Shown here in pieces: positions 51,099-61,614 of a DNA stretch of 64,000 nucleotides. Each line of letters starts with the position of its first letter. Position 1 is the first letter of the stretch. Source of the stretch: Zygotorulaspora mrakii (lineage: Eukaryota; Ascomycota; Saccharomycetes; Saccharomycetales; Saccharomycetaceae); the NCBI RefSeq assembly GCF_013402915.1, contig NC_050719.1, forward strand, positions 744,001 to 808,000, written 5' to 3'. The position numbers and the translations under genes are program-made. The notes under the pieces are model-generated. The model did not search any database and had not been told where the DNA came from. It worked only from the letters and a program-made list of their open reading frames with translations.

Positions 51099-52067
51099 AT
51101 GACTTGCGATCCCGTATTCGACTATTTGCCAGAAAAGAAGCTGTCGCTAGTGCTAGCACCATTCTCTGGTGGCCAACCAAGAGGCGGAGTCGAGAACGGC
51201 CCACAATTCTTGCTCAAACATGGGCTGGAAAATGATTTGCAGGAACTAGGCTGGAAGACAAAAGTCGAGAGGCCTTTGGATGAAGAAGACATTTCCAAGC
51301 GGATGAAGGAGTCCACGGTGACGGACTCGTTTGGAATTATCAAGAGACCAAATTTGGTGGGGGAAGTTGCTGAAAAAATCTACAAAAAAGTGTCTCAGTG
51401 TCTTGGCGAAACCAGTTTTCCAGTTACTTTGGGAGGCGACCACTCAATCGCGATGGGTACAGTGTCTGCGGTGGTGGACAAGTACCCGGATGTCGGTGTG
51501 TTATGGATCGATGCGCACGCAGACATCAACACTGTGAAGTCGACTGAATCCGGTAATTTGCATGGATGCCCAGTTTCTTTCCTGATGGGTCTGAACGAAG
51601 AATCCGAGATGCCAGAGTCTCTAAAATGGATTCCTGGTAATCTAAGACCGGAAAAAATCGTGTACATTGGTTTAAGAGATGTCGATTCCGGTGAGAAAAA
51701 AATACTAAGAGATCTAGGTATCAAGGCCTTCTCTATGTATCATGTTGACCGTTACGGAATTAACAGCGTCATTGACATGGCCTTGAAGGCTATAGACCCG
51801 GAAGGCAATTGCCCCATCATGTGTTCTTATGATGTCGATGCTTTGGATCCATTGTATGTCCCAGCTACTGGTACTCCAGTAAGGGGTGGTTTGACTTTGA
51901 GAGAAGGTTTGTTCATAGTCGAAAGATTGGCAGAAACCGGTAAGCTAGTAGCATTAGATGTCGTTGAATGTAATCCAGATTTGGGTTTATCTGACGGTCA
52001 CATCGTAGATACGGTGTCTGCAGGTTGTGCTATTGCCAGATGTGCTCTTGGTGAGACTTTACTGTAG
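51099..52067 (+). CDS. CAR1: Arginase
   Basis: A 322-residue cytosolic enzyme that splits arginine to ornithine and urea. All manganese-binding motifs are present: GGDHSIAMG (His115), DAHADINT (Asp138, His140, Asp142) and [18 protein letters not shown]. The N-terminal [20 protein letters not shown] and the C-terminal [19 protein letters not shown] fit the family. S. cerevisiae Car1 is 333 residues. In S. cerevisiae it is induced by arginine (ArgR/Mcm1) and repressed through a URS1 element bound by Ume6; I see no exact URS1 (TAGCCGCCGA) here. Neighbours agree with YPL111W. Confidence 0.97.
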   Translation: MTCDPVFDYLPEKKLSLVLAPFSGGQPRGGVENGPQFLLKHGLENDLQELGWKTKVERPLDEEDISKRMKESTVTDSFGIIKRPNLVGEVAEKIYKKVSQCLGETSFPVTLGGDHSIAMGTVSAVVDKYPDVGVLWIDAHADINTVKSTESGNLHGCPVSFLMGLNEESEMPESLKWIPGNLRPEKIVYIGLRDVDSGEKKILRDLGIKAFSMYHVDRYGINSVIDMALKAIDPEGNCPIMCSYDVDALDPLYVPATGTPVRGGLTLREGLFIVERLAETGKLVALDVVECNPDLGLSDGHIVDTVSAGCAIARCALGETLL

Positions 52068-52380
52068 TTGACTAGCCATTTAAATAAATTTGCATGTATT
52101 ATATACCAATCAACTCCACATGATTTACCTTATTGTTATCATTTATCGTGATGTTGGTTCTTTTTTTTTTAAAAAGCCTTAAGGAGTATGGGCAACCTTT
52201 TAAGCTCATCGCGTTTCAAAGGAAAGTGGCGATAAAAGATAATGGATCACTTACAATAGATAACTGAAACAAACTTTTCCAATATATATATACACTACAT
52301 AGAGGTATTCCGCCAAATATTTTTGGTTTATTAAGGGTCTGAAGAGCCCTAGTGGTAAAATATATGCTGCTATCACAGAA
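52068..52380. other. CAR1-PIB1 intergenic region
   Basis: 313 bases between two genes in the same direction; AT-rich with a T10 run (52158-52169) and (TA)n near 52282. No gene is seen. It is the breakpoint between the YPL/YOR block and the YDR/YHR block. Confidence 0.5.
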
Positions 52381-53253
52381 ATGACGAGTGGCACAGATTA
52401 TGTGAACAGTTTTGCCCAATGGCAACCTGATGACGAAATGCACCACTGTCTTAATTGTCAGGCGCCTTTTTCCTTCCTCGTCAGAAAACATCACTGTCGA
52501 TGCTGTGGTGGTATCTTTTGTGCCTCGTGTGCTGATAAGTTTGCGAGGTACGATAAAACAAGAGTTAAAGTAGTCAAAAGGAGTGAGGACGAAGAGGAAT
52601 TCCCCCCCTTTAGAACATGTCAGTCATGCTACGATAACTTGTTGCATTTAAAACTGCTACTGACAGCATGGGGGAGACGTATGGAACCACAAGTAAGAGT
52701 CGGTCGTTCCGACGACAGTCGACCAGAAAGCAGTTCAAGATGTGATTCACTGGTTACAGTCCTTGGGATGAATGAAGTATCCAAAGATAATAATGAAACT
52801 GAGCACACACATGAAATAAGTGGGAGTGATAGAGGAAGTGTACGGCGTGGCCGAAATGAAGATGAGAGGTGTTGTCCCATCTGTAATGTTGATCTAACCA
52901 AATTTGAAGCTGAAGAAGATGCACAAACGCACGTACAAGATTGCATTAATAGAGCAGTATCGATACAGCAACATAAATATGGTGACGATGATGAAACGCT
53001 AAGTCCAAGTTTCCAGAATAGAATGCTTGTTTATAAGATTGCAGAAGGTGATGGGGATAATCACTACCAAGAATGCCCAATATGTTTCGAAGAAATGCTT
53101 CCAGGTGAAAAAGTTGGGAGGTTGGAATGCTTGTGTGTATTCCATTACAAATGTATAAAAGGATGGTTCAATAAAAAACTTCAAAAAATGAAGACAAAAG
53201 ACGTAAAGTATGTGGGCAAAAATTTTTGTCCCTTACATGATGCTGTATTTTGA
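52381..53253 (+). CDS. PIB1: FYVE-RING ubiquitin ligase Pib1
   Basis: A 290-residue E3 ligase of endosomal and vacuolar membranes that takes part in sorting of membrane proteins. The FYVE domain (about residues 18-85) binds PtdIns3P: it has the signature WQPDDEMHHC, RKHHCRCCGGIFCASCADKF and a later FRTCQSCYDNL. The C-terminal RING begins ECPICFEEMLPGEKVGRLEC and continues with CVFHYKCIKGWFNKK and the final CPLHDAVF. A CCPICNVD motif around residue 162 may be another zinc site. Length matches S. cerevisiae Pib1 (286). It starts at the first ATG. Confidence 0.95.
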   Translation: MTSGTDYVNSFAQWQPDDEMHHCLNCQAPFSFLVRKHHCRCCGGIFCASCADKFARYDKTRVKVVKRSEDEEEFPPFRTCQSCYDNLLHLKLLLTAWGRRMEPQVRVGRSDDSRPESSSRCDSLVTVLGMNEVSKDNNETEHTHEISGSDRGSVRRGRNEDERCCPICNVDLTKFEAEEDAQTHVQDCINRAVSIQQHKYGDDDETLSPSFQNRMLVYKIAEGDGDNHYQECPICFEEMLPGEKVGRLECLCVFHYKCIKGWFNKKLQKMKTKDVKYVGKNFCPLHDAVF

Positions 53254-53400
53254 TACTATTGTACATATTGAGGGGGGAAAGTGCTGAAATAAATCACACG
53301 TCCATGGCATTATAACGTTATATAGCGCCGTTGATTGTTAATTAGGAAATTTTTTTGTTTTATAACTAAAAAATCGCTATCCAATGTGCGAAGAGCGATT

Positions 53401-54747
53401 TTAGTCAATGTCACTGTACAGGTCACTATCTAAATCTTCTGGAATATCAGAGTAGTGTTGATCTTCGTCCTCGCTTGCGCTTTCATCGCTAGCAGCAGAG
53501 TTATCTGATTGCGCAGCATTCTCGTTCGTATTACCATCTTCCAGTTGCCTTTGCTTTCTTCTTTCAAGTTTGCGTTGTTTCTTTGCTTCTTTAGTGGCTT
53601 TTTTCCTGCTAATATTCTCTTCCTGCTCTTTCCTTCTTTGCTCCTTCACCCTCATCTTTTCTGCATGTCTCTTTTCTAGTGCTTTGATCTCTGCACTTGT
53701 TTTCTTGACGTATTCGTGATGCAAGACTCTTCCGGAGCAAATTCCTTCTTCAATTTTTACTAATTTTAATTTCAGTCTTGGGCCCAACTCTGTTAGTTTG
53801 ATGGCCTTCTTACGAGGCATTGTTTGATTATCTTGTGACTCATCTAATGCAATGTTACCTTCTTTATCACCGTCTGGAGTCGATGGTCTTTGTGATTTTT
53901 TGGAAGTTGTTTTGACATCTTTTCTGTCAAGAATTTGTACGACAGCTTCATCATCAATCTCTGATTCTGAAGTATATGCTCCAATATCATGATCTAAAAC
54001 CAAAGAAGAGATATCCTCCTTTCTGTGTAAATTCGGTACCGGTTTACTTAAATTTTGCTTTGCTTTGTAAAGTTTCTTCAAGTTTTTTGAAATCTCAACT
54101 TCTCTGATATCTATGAAATAATGACGCATTGTTATTTCACCGGTTTCCGCATCTTTGTTGATCATAAAGACTCTTTTGATAGAATTTAGCTGAGTTCTTG
54201 CTGGATTCAAAGGGGGGAAAACATTTTGAAACATCGAAACGACAACCTTCTCAACATTTGCTTCCTCACCAATATTTTGATCATCTTGAGATTTGCTGCC
54301 CATAGTATTGAATCCATTTAATACAAGCAGAGGTGGACTCATGACATCTTCTTTACCCAATGATTTTGGTCTCTTCAAATATTTCTTCACATCTTTGTCC
54401 AGTGAGTAATCAGCAACCTGAAAAGTAATAGTAGGGCCATGTGGGGTTCTGGCAATTTTCAAAGCGACATTGCCAGTCTTTTCAGACTGTGTAAAAATAA
54501 ACAGATGTGATACACCTAAAGGACCACACATCACTACAAAATCTTTCAACTTGTTGGATTTCCTTTCCTTTAGTCTCACAGCAGTATGCGGCTGCATGAT
54601 TTGACGGAAGTCTTTCACCAACTGGTTAAGTGAATGGTTTGATAGCGACGTTTGTCCGACTCTTATCACCATGGACTTAGGAATACTCTTCTCTTCCTCA
54701 ACAGTAGCTTGTACATGCGTTCTCTTCTTTACTCTTCTTTTGGCCAT
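53401..54747 (-). CDS. SSF1: Ribosome biogenesis Brix-domain protein Ssf1/Ssf2
   Basis: A 448-residue nucleolar protein that works with Rrp15 and Rrp14 in pre-60S assembly and 27S pre-rRNA processing. The Brix domain covers about residues 25-330 (SMVIRVGQTSLSNHSLNQLV; DFVVMCGPLGVSHLFIFTQS; GPTITFQVADYSL). The C-terminal tail is lysine/arginine-rich and ends in an acidic stretch. The start is the first ATG (MAKRRVKKRTHVQ). S. cerevisiae has two near-identical copies, SSF1 (YHR066W, 453 residues) and SSF2 (YDR312W); one gene here is expected for an unduplicated genome. Confidence 0.96.
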   Translation of the reverse strand: MAKRRVKKRTHVQATVEEEKSIPKSMVIRVGQTSLSNHSLNQLVKDFRQIMQPHTAVRLKERKSNKLKDFVVMCGPLGVSHLFIFTQSEKTGNVALKIARTPHGPTITFQVADYSLDKDVKKYLKRPKSLGKEDVMSPPLLVLNGFNTMGSKSQDDQNIGEEANVEKVVVSMFQNVFPPLNPARTQLNSIKRVFMINKDAETGEITMRHYFIDIREVEISKNLKKLYKAKQNLSKPVPNLHRKEDISSLVLDHDIGAYTSESEIDDEAVVQILDRKDVKTTSKKSQRPSTPDGDKEGNIALDESQDNQTMPRKKAIKLTELGPRLKLKLVKIEEGICSGRVLHHEYVKKTSAEIKALEKRHAEKMRVKEQRRKEQEENISRKKATKEAKKQRKLERRKQRQLEDGNTNENAAQSDNSAASDESASEDEDQHYSDIPEDLDSDLYSDID

Positions 54748-55072
54748 TGTGATCTTTAGGTTGAAATGCTTTCAACACTCCTCATTAAACACTATGAAAA
54801 GAGTGCTAATAACTATAAGTGCTTCAACCCGTAGTATAATTTATAGCTGTAAGCTCTAAGATGAATCTGCTTCTGAGGGCGATGCCCATTGAAAGCTCTG
54901 CGCTATCGAAAATTTTTCAAAGTAGTGAACTCGTTTCTTGCGATATGAAAAATTTTGGAATTAAGAACCGATGAGCGGCGATGAGCTACATAACTAAAAC
55001 AATGTTTTATTGCTAATTTATTCACATTCATTAGTTAATTGGGGGTTATAAACAGTGTGTAGGGTATTAGAA
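54748..55072. promoter_or_regulatory. SSF1/RRP3 divergent promoter with PAC and RRPE elements
   Basis: Two PAC-like sites in tandem, CCGATGAGCG (54968-54977) and GCGATGAGCT (54978-54987), and two RRPE elements, GAAAATTTTTC (54908-54918) and TGAAAAATTTTGG (54946-54958). This combination marks ribosome-biogenesis genes and fits both flanking genes. Confidence 0.85.
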
Positions 55073-56599
55073 ATGAGTGCTAAAACTGGTAACAAAACTA
55101 AAGGTATCACAAAGAAGGCGAGCTCAACTGATGCCAGTAAAGAGCTGACATCTTTAGCGGCCAAGATCAAAGCGAAAGCATTAGAGAATCAGAGGAAGAT
55201 GAAGGAGGTCGACAGCTCAAGCGAAGAAGGTGATGAGAAGAGGAAGCCTGTGACAGAAAAGAAGTCGGGCAAAAATGCTAGGCCCTTAGACCTAGACTCA
55301 CAGGTAGACGAAGAAACAACCGAGGAAGTTTTGGAATCGTTTGACGATTTGGATCTGGTTCCCGAAATAACTCAGGCCTGTAAAAACTTAAACTTCACTA
55401 AAATGACACCTATTCAAGCAAAGTCAATTCCTCCAGCTTTAGCAGGGAGTGATATAATTGGACTGGCCCAGACTGGTTCTGGTAAGACAGCAGCATTTGC
55501 CATTCCAATTCTAAATAGTCTATGGCACGACCAGCAGCCCTACTATGCCTGTATATTGGCACCTACTAGAGAACTTGCTCAACAGATTAAGGAAACGTTT
55601 GATTCTTTAGGTTCGTTAATGGGTTTACGTACGACGTGTATTGTCGGTGGTATGAATATGATGGATCAAGCAAGAGACCTGATGCGTAAACCGCATGTTA
55701 TTATTGCGACTCCTGGAAGATTAATGGATCATCTGGAAAATACAAAGGGTTTCTCATTAAGAAAATTAAAATTTCTAGTTATGGATGAAGCCGATAGATT
55801 GCTCGACATGGAATTTGGACCAGTTCTCGACAGAATTTTAAAAATAATCCCTACTCAAGGAAGAACAACTTACCTTTTCTCAGCTACAATGACCTCGAAA
55901 ATTGATAAATTACAGAGAGCCAGTTTAACGAACCCAGTGAAATGTGCAGTCTCAAATAAATACCAAACAGTTGACACATTGGTTCAATCTTTGATGGTGG
56001 TTCCAAGCGGTCTTAAGAATGCTTTTCTGATATACTTATTAAATGAATATTATGGTAAGAGTACCATTATTTTCACAAGAACCAAGGCAAATGCGGAGAG
56101 AATATCTGCCTTATGTAATCTGCTAGAATTCAATGCGACTGCACTACATGGTGACTTGAACCAAAATCAAAGAACTGGTGCTTTGGATTTGTTCAAAGCA
56201 GGTAAGAAATCAATCCTGGTGGCAACAGATGTCGCTGCAAGAGGTCTTGATATTCCATCAGTTGACATTGTGGTAAATTACGATATTCCCGTGGATTCAA
56301 AATCGTATATTCACCGTGTTGGTAGAACGGCCAGAGCTGGTAGATCCGGTAAATCAGTCTCATTAGTCTCACAGTATGACTTGGAGCTGATACTAAGAAT
56401 TGAAGAAGTTTTAGGCAAAAAACTGCCAAAAGAAGATGCAGATAAGAATTCCATAATGGCGCTGAGGGACACCGTCGACAAAGCTAATGGTGAAGTAATC
56501 ATGGAGCTGAATAGAAGAAATAAAGAAAAAATCGCCAAAGGTAAAGGAAGAAGGGGTAGAATGGCAGCAAAAATGGATATGGATAGAGAGGAGCGCTAA
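55073..56599 (+). CDS. RRP3: DEAD-box RNA helicase Rrp3
   Basis: A 508-residue nucleolar ATP-dependent helicase needed for 35S pre-rRNA cleavage and 18S rRNA production. Motifs in order: FTKMTPIQAKSIPPALAG (Q motif), Walker A AQTGSGKT (132-139), APTRELAQQ, VMDEADRLLDMEFGPVLDRI, FSATMTSKIDKLQRASLTNP, and HRVGRTARAGRSG. A charged N-terminal region precedes the core. The ATG at 55073 (MSAKTGNKTKG) is chosen; the six preceding codons have no ATG. S. cerevisiae Rrp3 is 501 residues. The promoter is shared with SSF1. It converges on TFB1. Confidence 0.96.
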   Translation: MSAKTGNKTKGITKKASSTDASKELTSLAAKIKAKALENQRKMKEVDSSSEEGDEKRKPVTEKKSGKNARPLDLDSQVDEETTEEVLESFDDLDLVPEITQACKNLNFTKMTPIQAKSIPPALAGSDIIGLAQTGSGKTAAFAIPILNSLWHDQQPYYACILAPTRELAQQIKETFDSLGSLMGLRTTCIVGGMNMMDQARDLMRKPHVIIATPGRLMDHLENTKGFSLRKLKFLVMDEADRLLDMEFGPVLDRILKIIPTQGRTTYLFSATMTSKIDKLQRASLTNPVKCAVSNKYQTVDTLVQSLMVVPSGLKNAFLIYLLNEYYGKSTIIFTRTKANAERISALCNLLEFNATALHGDLNQNQRTGALDLFKAGKKSILVATDVAARGLDIPSVDIVVNYDIPVDSKSYIHRVGRTARAGRSGKSVSLVSQYDLELILRIEEVLGKKLPKEDADKNSIMALRDTVDKANGEVIMELNRRNKEKIAKGKGRRGRMAAKMDMDREER

Positions 56600-56687
56600 C
56601 TTATAAATCGCGAGAAACTGGAAAAAAAAAGATGCAATAATTATAGGTACATGTAAGAACTAAATAATGACAAAAGTGATATAGTAT

Positions 56688-58502
56688 TCATTCTTTTTTT
56701 CTGCTCTCATTGAATTTATGGATGGCAAGTGTGATGGAATCCATGACAGGATGTAAATATGTCTTGCATAAGCCTGCCATTATTTCACCGTCACCTTTTT
56801 GAACATCATCCAACAATTCGGTGATTTTTTCAGAACATTCTTTTAGGTTTTTTTGCAATTTCTTTGCCATTACCTGCTTTTTTGATTCAGTGCTATGGAA
56901 ATGAAGATAAAAATGTTTCAAGAATTCACAGCAGGTACTATGTAACATTCGACAACTTTCGAGTAGATCCGGTGGTAACTTAGATTCCGCCTCGGATTCG
57001 CCTGCGTTAACACCTACGAAAGAGCCAAGGATCGAATCGACATTATTGTGCTTGGCTTGTTTGGCGTTGATTTTCACAGCTGCTATCACGCGCTGATTGA
57101 TATCATTATTATTTTTGTTAGATTGAGCAACCTGTGACAGATCTAATTTATTTGATAAACTGTCCAGTACAAGTGAAATTTGTTGTGTAACTCTTGCCTT
57201 ATCAATTGATTGCTCCTTGCTCTTAGTCTTTTTGATAAAGTCCTTTGCTTCAGACGAACCTTCTGCAGATTTATTCTTCAAATTGAAAACCGCATAATCC
57301 TCATGAAAAGCCTCTTTGAGATCTGAAAACTGCAATTCGTCTCTCTCTTCAAGATCATTATCTTCCTGCTGCAGTTGCGATCGTGAATACTCATTTTCAA
57401 GTGACATAATCATTTTTTCACTCAGTCTGTTCATTCCTCTTAGTATACCTATCGTTCCATCACTATTGCCATTGAAATCAACACCAGGTTGCATTGTAAA
57501 ATCTGGCTTGTTTCCTTTGAGAACTGGATCATCCTGTGTGTTACCTTCCAAATCAATAAGCTTTTTAACTGGATGTAAAAGAGCAATATCATCTTTCCTA
57601 TCATATTCTTGATCTAATGTCAAATACCTATCTATAATGACATCACCTCTGTCGTTTTGCATTATACGTTCTCCTCTAAGTTTACGGAACAGCTTCGATG
57701 AGAAGAATCTAGCCCAAAACTCTGGTTCTTTGAAATTTTTAGGAACATTATCGGTATATGCCTTCTTGACAATGGGATAGTTTTGAAAAATGCTCAATAT
57801 TTTTTCTCTGGAAATGTTCACATTCACTTTATTATCCGAGGACGCTACAGGCTTGATCGTAGAAAGAACATTATACGGACCCACTTTTTGTGATATCGAT
57901 AAGGCATATGCCCTCAATGTAGGAATTCTTGTTGACCAGAATTCATCTGCCGGCAGACCAGCATTTATAACGGTCTCTTTGAAAGTTGCCATCAGCTCTT
58001 TGCTTTCCTTCAACAACGACTGCTGTAATTTCAAATTTGACAGCAGTTTTATTTTTGACAATGAATCATCTAATGTGTTTGTGTTGATTAGCTGTGTAGG
58101 GATCTGCGTGTGTCCAACATCCCTATCACCCTCCTTCCTTCTCTTTTCTTCATATACTTCATCATCCTTATACCGAGAGATGATATGCTGCAAAGTGACC
58201 TTAATGTTATCCATGACTGTCCTGTTGTTGAATATAAATGTAAATGTAATAGGATCTGCAGGTTTCTCATTGCCTTCATTATCTTTGACTTTTTTTGATT
58301 CATCGACTTTTCCTATCAAACGAAGCTTCATTTTATCACTCGTTGCATGCGTAGCTTGAAGTCTATCGATTGTGTTCAGTGTTATGACCTGACTTTTTGA
58401 CCCATCGGTAGCTCTCCATGACAGTTTCGCAGGCGATATTTCTTCTTCAATTGTAATGATACCAGACACCTTCTTGAATGTAGCTGCACCAGAGTGGGAC
58501 AT
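56688..58502 (-). CDS. TFB1: TFIIH subunit Tfb1 (p62)
   Basis: A 604-residue TFIIH core subunit used in transcription initiation and nucleotide excision repair. The N-terminal PH/PTB-like domain (about residues 1-115) begins MSHSGAATFKKVSGIITIEE, nearly as in S. cerevisiae, and is the surface that binds acidic activators and Rad2/Rad4. Two BSD-type segments follow (ADEFWSTRIPTLRAYAL and EPEFWARFFSSKLFRKLRGE). The C-terminus is helical and binds other core subunits. S. cerevisiae Tfb1 is 642 residues, so this one is slightly shorter. With TFB2 it is the second TFIIH gene in the window, 48 kb away. Confidence 0.96.
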   Translation of the reverse strand: MSHSGAATFKKVSGIITIEEEISPAKLSWRATDGSKSQVITLNTIDRLQATHATSDKMKLRLIGKVDESKKVKDNEGNEKPADPITFTFIFNNRTVMDNIKVTLQHIISRYKDDEVYEEKRRKEGDRDVGHTQIPTQLINTNTLDDSLSKIKLLSNLKLQQSLLKESKELMATFKETVINAGLPADEFWSTRIPTLRAYALSISQKVGPYNVLSTIKPVASSDNKVNVNISREKILSIFQNYPIVKKAYTDNVPKNFKEPEFWARFFSSKLFRKLRGERIMQNDRGDVIIDRYLTLDQEYDRKDDIALLHPVKKLIDLEGNTQDDPVLKGNKPDFTMQPGVDFNGNSDGTIGILRGMNRLSEKMIMSLENEYSRSQLQQEDNDLEERDELQFSDLKEAFHEDYAVFNLKNKSAEGSSEAKDFIKKTKSKEQSIDKARVTQQISLVLDSLSNKLDLSQVAQSNKNNNDINQRVIAAVKINAKQAKHNNVDSILGSFVGVNAGESEAESKLPPDLLESCRMLHSTCCEFLKHFYLHFHSTESKKQVMAKKLQKNLKECSEKITELLDDVQKGDGEIMAGLCKTYLHPVMDSITLAIHKFNESRKKE

Positions 58503-59752
58503 TATCGCCAGTTATTAAGAAGCTCTGGGTCAGACGCACGAACGTTTAAGATCTCAAGTACAATTTTTTTTGGATTATAAGTAGCATTTACTTTCGAGTC
58601 CATCAAAGAAAGATCATATTTTTCACTCCGCCTAAGCGCGAGTTGAAGGCTTTGAAGGCTTCCCCGTCTGCATTAATATAATATTCAGATACACTTCAAA
58701 ATGCAAGCTCTGTACACATAGAGCTCATTCCGGATTCAAATGACATCAGAAACGTGATAACAGAAAATTTCTTCTCATGGATGGTAAATTAGTCAGTTGG
58801 ACCAATCCCGCTTGGCTTTTCGCTGTTGTGGACCTGAGCGTGTGTTCAGAGTAGCATTTCTAGCAGTTACAAATCACGCAGGTCTAGTTGTAAGGCAAAC
58901 GATTTAAATCCTAGGCAAGGCTCGAACGCTTAACTTTCTTTACTTTAAACCTGTGACAATGTTTTAGTACTAACACATGCGTAAAGCAGAGGGACGACTA
59001 AAGGGACTACCGAACGGCTTTCACTGTTCTTTTGTGAAACAAAGCTATGAAAACTTCCAAGCTCTTGAACAGTTACCATGAAGGATCTGAATGAATTTAC
59101 GATATTTGCTCATTTTAGCCGCTGATGTATTGCAACTATTTTTGAAAACCTGAAGAACAAACCTTCTCGTGAGCGAGGAAACAGGAAAATGTTGCAAATG
59201 AGAAGCGTTTCAACTTCCAGTGCCTCGTTATTTGCTGTGAAGGATTCCATTTTACGGAGGATACTATCTGTAAGACCAAGGTAGACAGGCATTTGAACAG
59301 CTACTACGAGAAAGCATTACGCAACAAACAAAAAGGCGAATCGTGTGTTCTTTCAGCCTATCCTAAATTTTGTATCTACTAAATGCAGATGGTCGAGATC
59401 GCAGCATTCTATTTTAAAGCTTACCGTCTCTACAGTCGCAAGACTGAAGTTGCGAGAATAATCCGCAAATTTCACTACTTGAAGACGGCTGAGAGCAGTT
59501 TATATTATTCCACAATAACGTAGACAAACCCTTATTACATTGAGTGATATTATCGAGCCACAATCAGAGGTTCGACTACGCATTTACATGGTCCATTTCG
59601 ATACCTTCTTGTGTATCATGTCCAACGTTTCGAGCTGAAATTTTTTTTATTCTCAGAGAGTACTAGAATGTGTGAAAAAAAAATGTACGAACGAGATGAT
59701 TATACACTAGATTTGATCAGCGCTACTTGCAAAGTCAGTAACCCTTTTCAAA
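58503..59752. promoter_or_regulatory. TFB1/SSZ1 divergent intergenic region, unusually long
   Basis: 1.25 kb with no recognisable protein or RNA gene. There is a TACTAAC (58969-58975) followed by CAG 17 bases on, but no convincing 5' splice site or downstream exon. T-runs near 59640-59650 and 59688 lie in the SSZ1-proximal promoter. Short frames such as 59110-59292 (reverse) look like chance. Confidence 0.45.
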
Positions 59753-61384
59753 ATGTCTTCTCCAATTATAGGTATCACATTTGGTAATACTTCCTCCTCC
59801 ATTGCTTACATCAATCCCAAGAACGATGTGGATGTGATTGCTAACCCAGATGGTGAGCGTTCCATTCCATCTGTTCTGTCCTATGTTGGTGCCGACGAGT
59901 ACCATGGAGGTCAAGCTCTGCAACAGTTGGTTAGAAACTCAGCCAATACTATTATCAATTTCCGTGACTTGATCGGTTTGCCTTTTGCGCAAGCTGATGT
60001 TTCCAAATGTGCCGCAGGTGCACCTGCCATTGAGATCGATGGAAAGGTTGGATTTGCCATTAAAAGAGGTGAAGACAAAGAGGAAAAAATCACTGTTGAT
60101 GAAGTTATTTCGAGACATCTCAACAAATTGAAGCTCGCTGCTGAAGATTACATTGGTAGTAAAGTTCGCCAGGTTGTCTTAACTGTTCCAACCAATTTCA
60201 ATGATAACCAAAAGGAAGCCCTAAAAAATGCTGCTTCAAAAGCTGGTTTAGAGGTCGTTCAATTCATTAACGAGCCATCAGCAGCTTTATTGGCTCATGT
60301 TGAACAATACCCATTCGAGAAAGATGTCAACGTTGTCGTTGCTGATTTCGGTGGAGTTAGATCAGATGCTGCTGTCATTGCTATCCGCAACGGTATCTAC
60401 ACTATCCTAGCCACAAAACACGATACTAGTCTCGGTGGTGATAATTTAGATACTGAACTTATCGAGTATTTTGCTAAGGATTTCCAGAAGAAGACTTCCA
60501 CAAATCCAACCAAAAATGTTAGATCTTTGGCTAAATTAAGAGCAAATGCCATCATAACCAAGAAGACATTATCTAATGCTACTACTGCTACAATTTCTAT
60601 TGATTCTTTAGCTGATGGTTATGATTACCACACATCTATCAACAGAATGAGATTTGAACTAGTTACAAATAAGGTTTTCTCTCAATTTTCAGCATTCGTT
60701 GAAGATGTCATTGCCAAGGCTGAACTTGATCCATTGGATATTCATGCTGTAATATTATCTGGTGGTGTTGCATTCACTCCAAAATTGGCAAACAATTTTG
60801 AATTCTTATTCCCTGAATCAGTCAAAATCCTAGGTCCAAATGCTAAAGAATCTTCAAATCAACCAAATGAGTTAACTGCTTCAGGTGCTGCTTTACAAGC
60901 TAGATTAGTTAGCAGTTATGATGCTGATGAATTGTCTGAAGCTTTGAAACCCGTTATCATCAACACTCCTCACATACCTAAGGCAATTGGTTTGATAGGT
61001 TCTCAAGGTGAATTTTGTCCAGTATTTCTGGCAGAGACCTCTTTCCCAGCACAAAAGAAATTGACTCTGAAGAATGCCAAGGGTGATTTGTTAGTTGGTG
61101 TTTACGAAGGAGATCATCACATTGAAGAGAAAACCTTGGAACCAACTCCAAAGGAGGAAAAAAAGGATGACGATGAAGAGGAAGAGGAGTGGTCAGACAG
61201 CGAAGATGATGAACCAGAAATCATCAGAGAGAAGCTTTATACCTTTAGTACCAAATTAATGGAACTGGGTATCAAAGGAGTCACTAAAGGTGTGGAAATT
61301 GTCTTCAATTTAAATAAAGAAGGTGTGCTAAAAGTTAGTGCTAGAGACCTGAAATCGGGTAATGTTGTCAAAGGAGAGTTGTGA
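59753..61384 (+). CDS. SSZ1: Ribosome-associated Hsp70-like protein Ssz1
   Basis: A 543-residue atypical Hsp70 that forms the ribosome-associated complex with Zuo1 and stimulates Ssb at the exit tunnel. The nucleotide-binding fold begins SPIIGITFGNTSSSIAYINP. The first phosphate loop is GITFGNTSSS, and VVADFGGVRSDAAVIAIRNG replaces the usual DxGGGTxD, a known oddity of Ssz1. The truncated substrate-binding region after about residue 400 has a short acidic loop (DDDEEEEEWSDSEDDEPE). Length matches S. cerevisiae Ssz1 (538). The start is the ATG at 59753. Codon usage is strongly biased, as expected for an abundant protein. Confidence 0.97.
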   Translation: MSSPIIGITFGNTSSSIAYINPKNDVDVIANPDGERSIPSVLSYVGADEYHGGQALQQLVRNSANTIINFRDLIGLPFAQADVSKCAAGAPAIEIDGKVGFAIKRGEDKEEKITVDEVISRHLNKLKLAAEDYIGSKVRQVVLTVPTNFNDNQKEALKNAASKAGLEVVQFINEPSAALLAHVEQYPFEKDVNVVVADFGGVRSDAAVIAIRNGIYTILATKHDTSLGGDNLDTELIEYFAKDFQKKTSTNPTKNVRSLAKLRANAIITKKTLSNATTATISIDSLADGYDYHTSINRMRFELVTNKVFSQFSAFVEDVIAKAELDPLDIHAVILSGGVAFTPKLANNFEFLFPESVKILGPNAKESSNQPNELTASGAALQARLVSSYDADELSEALKPVIINTPHIPKAIGLIGSQGEFCPVFLAETSFPAQKKLTLKNAKGDLLVGVYEGDHHIEEKTLEPTPKEEKKDDDEEEEEWSDSEDDEPEIIREKLYTFSTKLMELGIKGVTKGVEIVFNLNKEGVLKVSARDLKSGNVVKGEL

Positions 61385-61476
61385 TCATTCCAATTACTTC
61401 AATCAGCTAAATATGGGACCTGTTTAAATTAATAGAGAGTATGTAAACCGTTATCGAACGATTTTCCAGAGCATTC

Positions 61477-61492
61477 TTTTTTTTTTTTTTTT
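61477..61492. promoter_or_regulatory. T16 tract between SSZ1 and PAN5
   Basis: A homopolymer of 16 T (61477-61492) 123 bases upstream of the PAN5 ATG, typical of nucleosome-depleted yeast promoters. It may also help 3' end formation of SSZ1. Confidence 0.6.
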
Positions 61493-61614
61493 GCTGCTCT
61501 TGGCTTACCACTCTGTCTGTTACAAAGCAGAAATAGAAATGAGTCTTTATTCGAGATAAAAGTACGGTTGAATCAACCATAAATTATCGCAATAGCCAAT
61601 TGACAATATTAGAT

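Noticed and set aside
58969..58995. TACTAAC followed by CAG, as in an intron
   Set aside because: No 5' splice site is visible upstream and no plausible exon follows for hundreds of bases.
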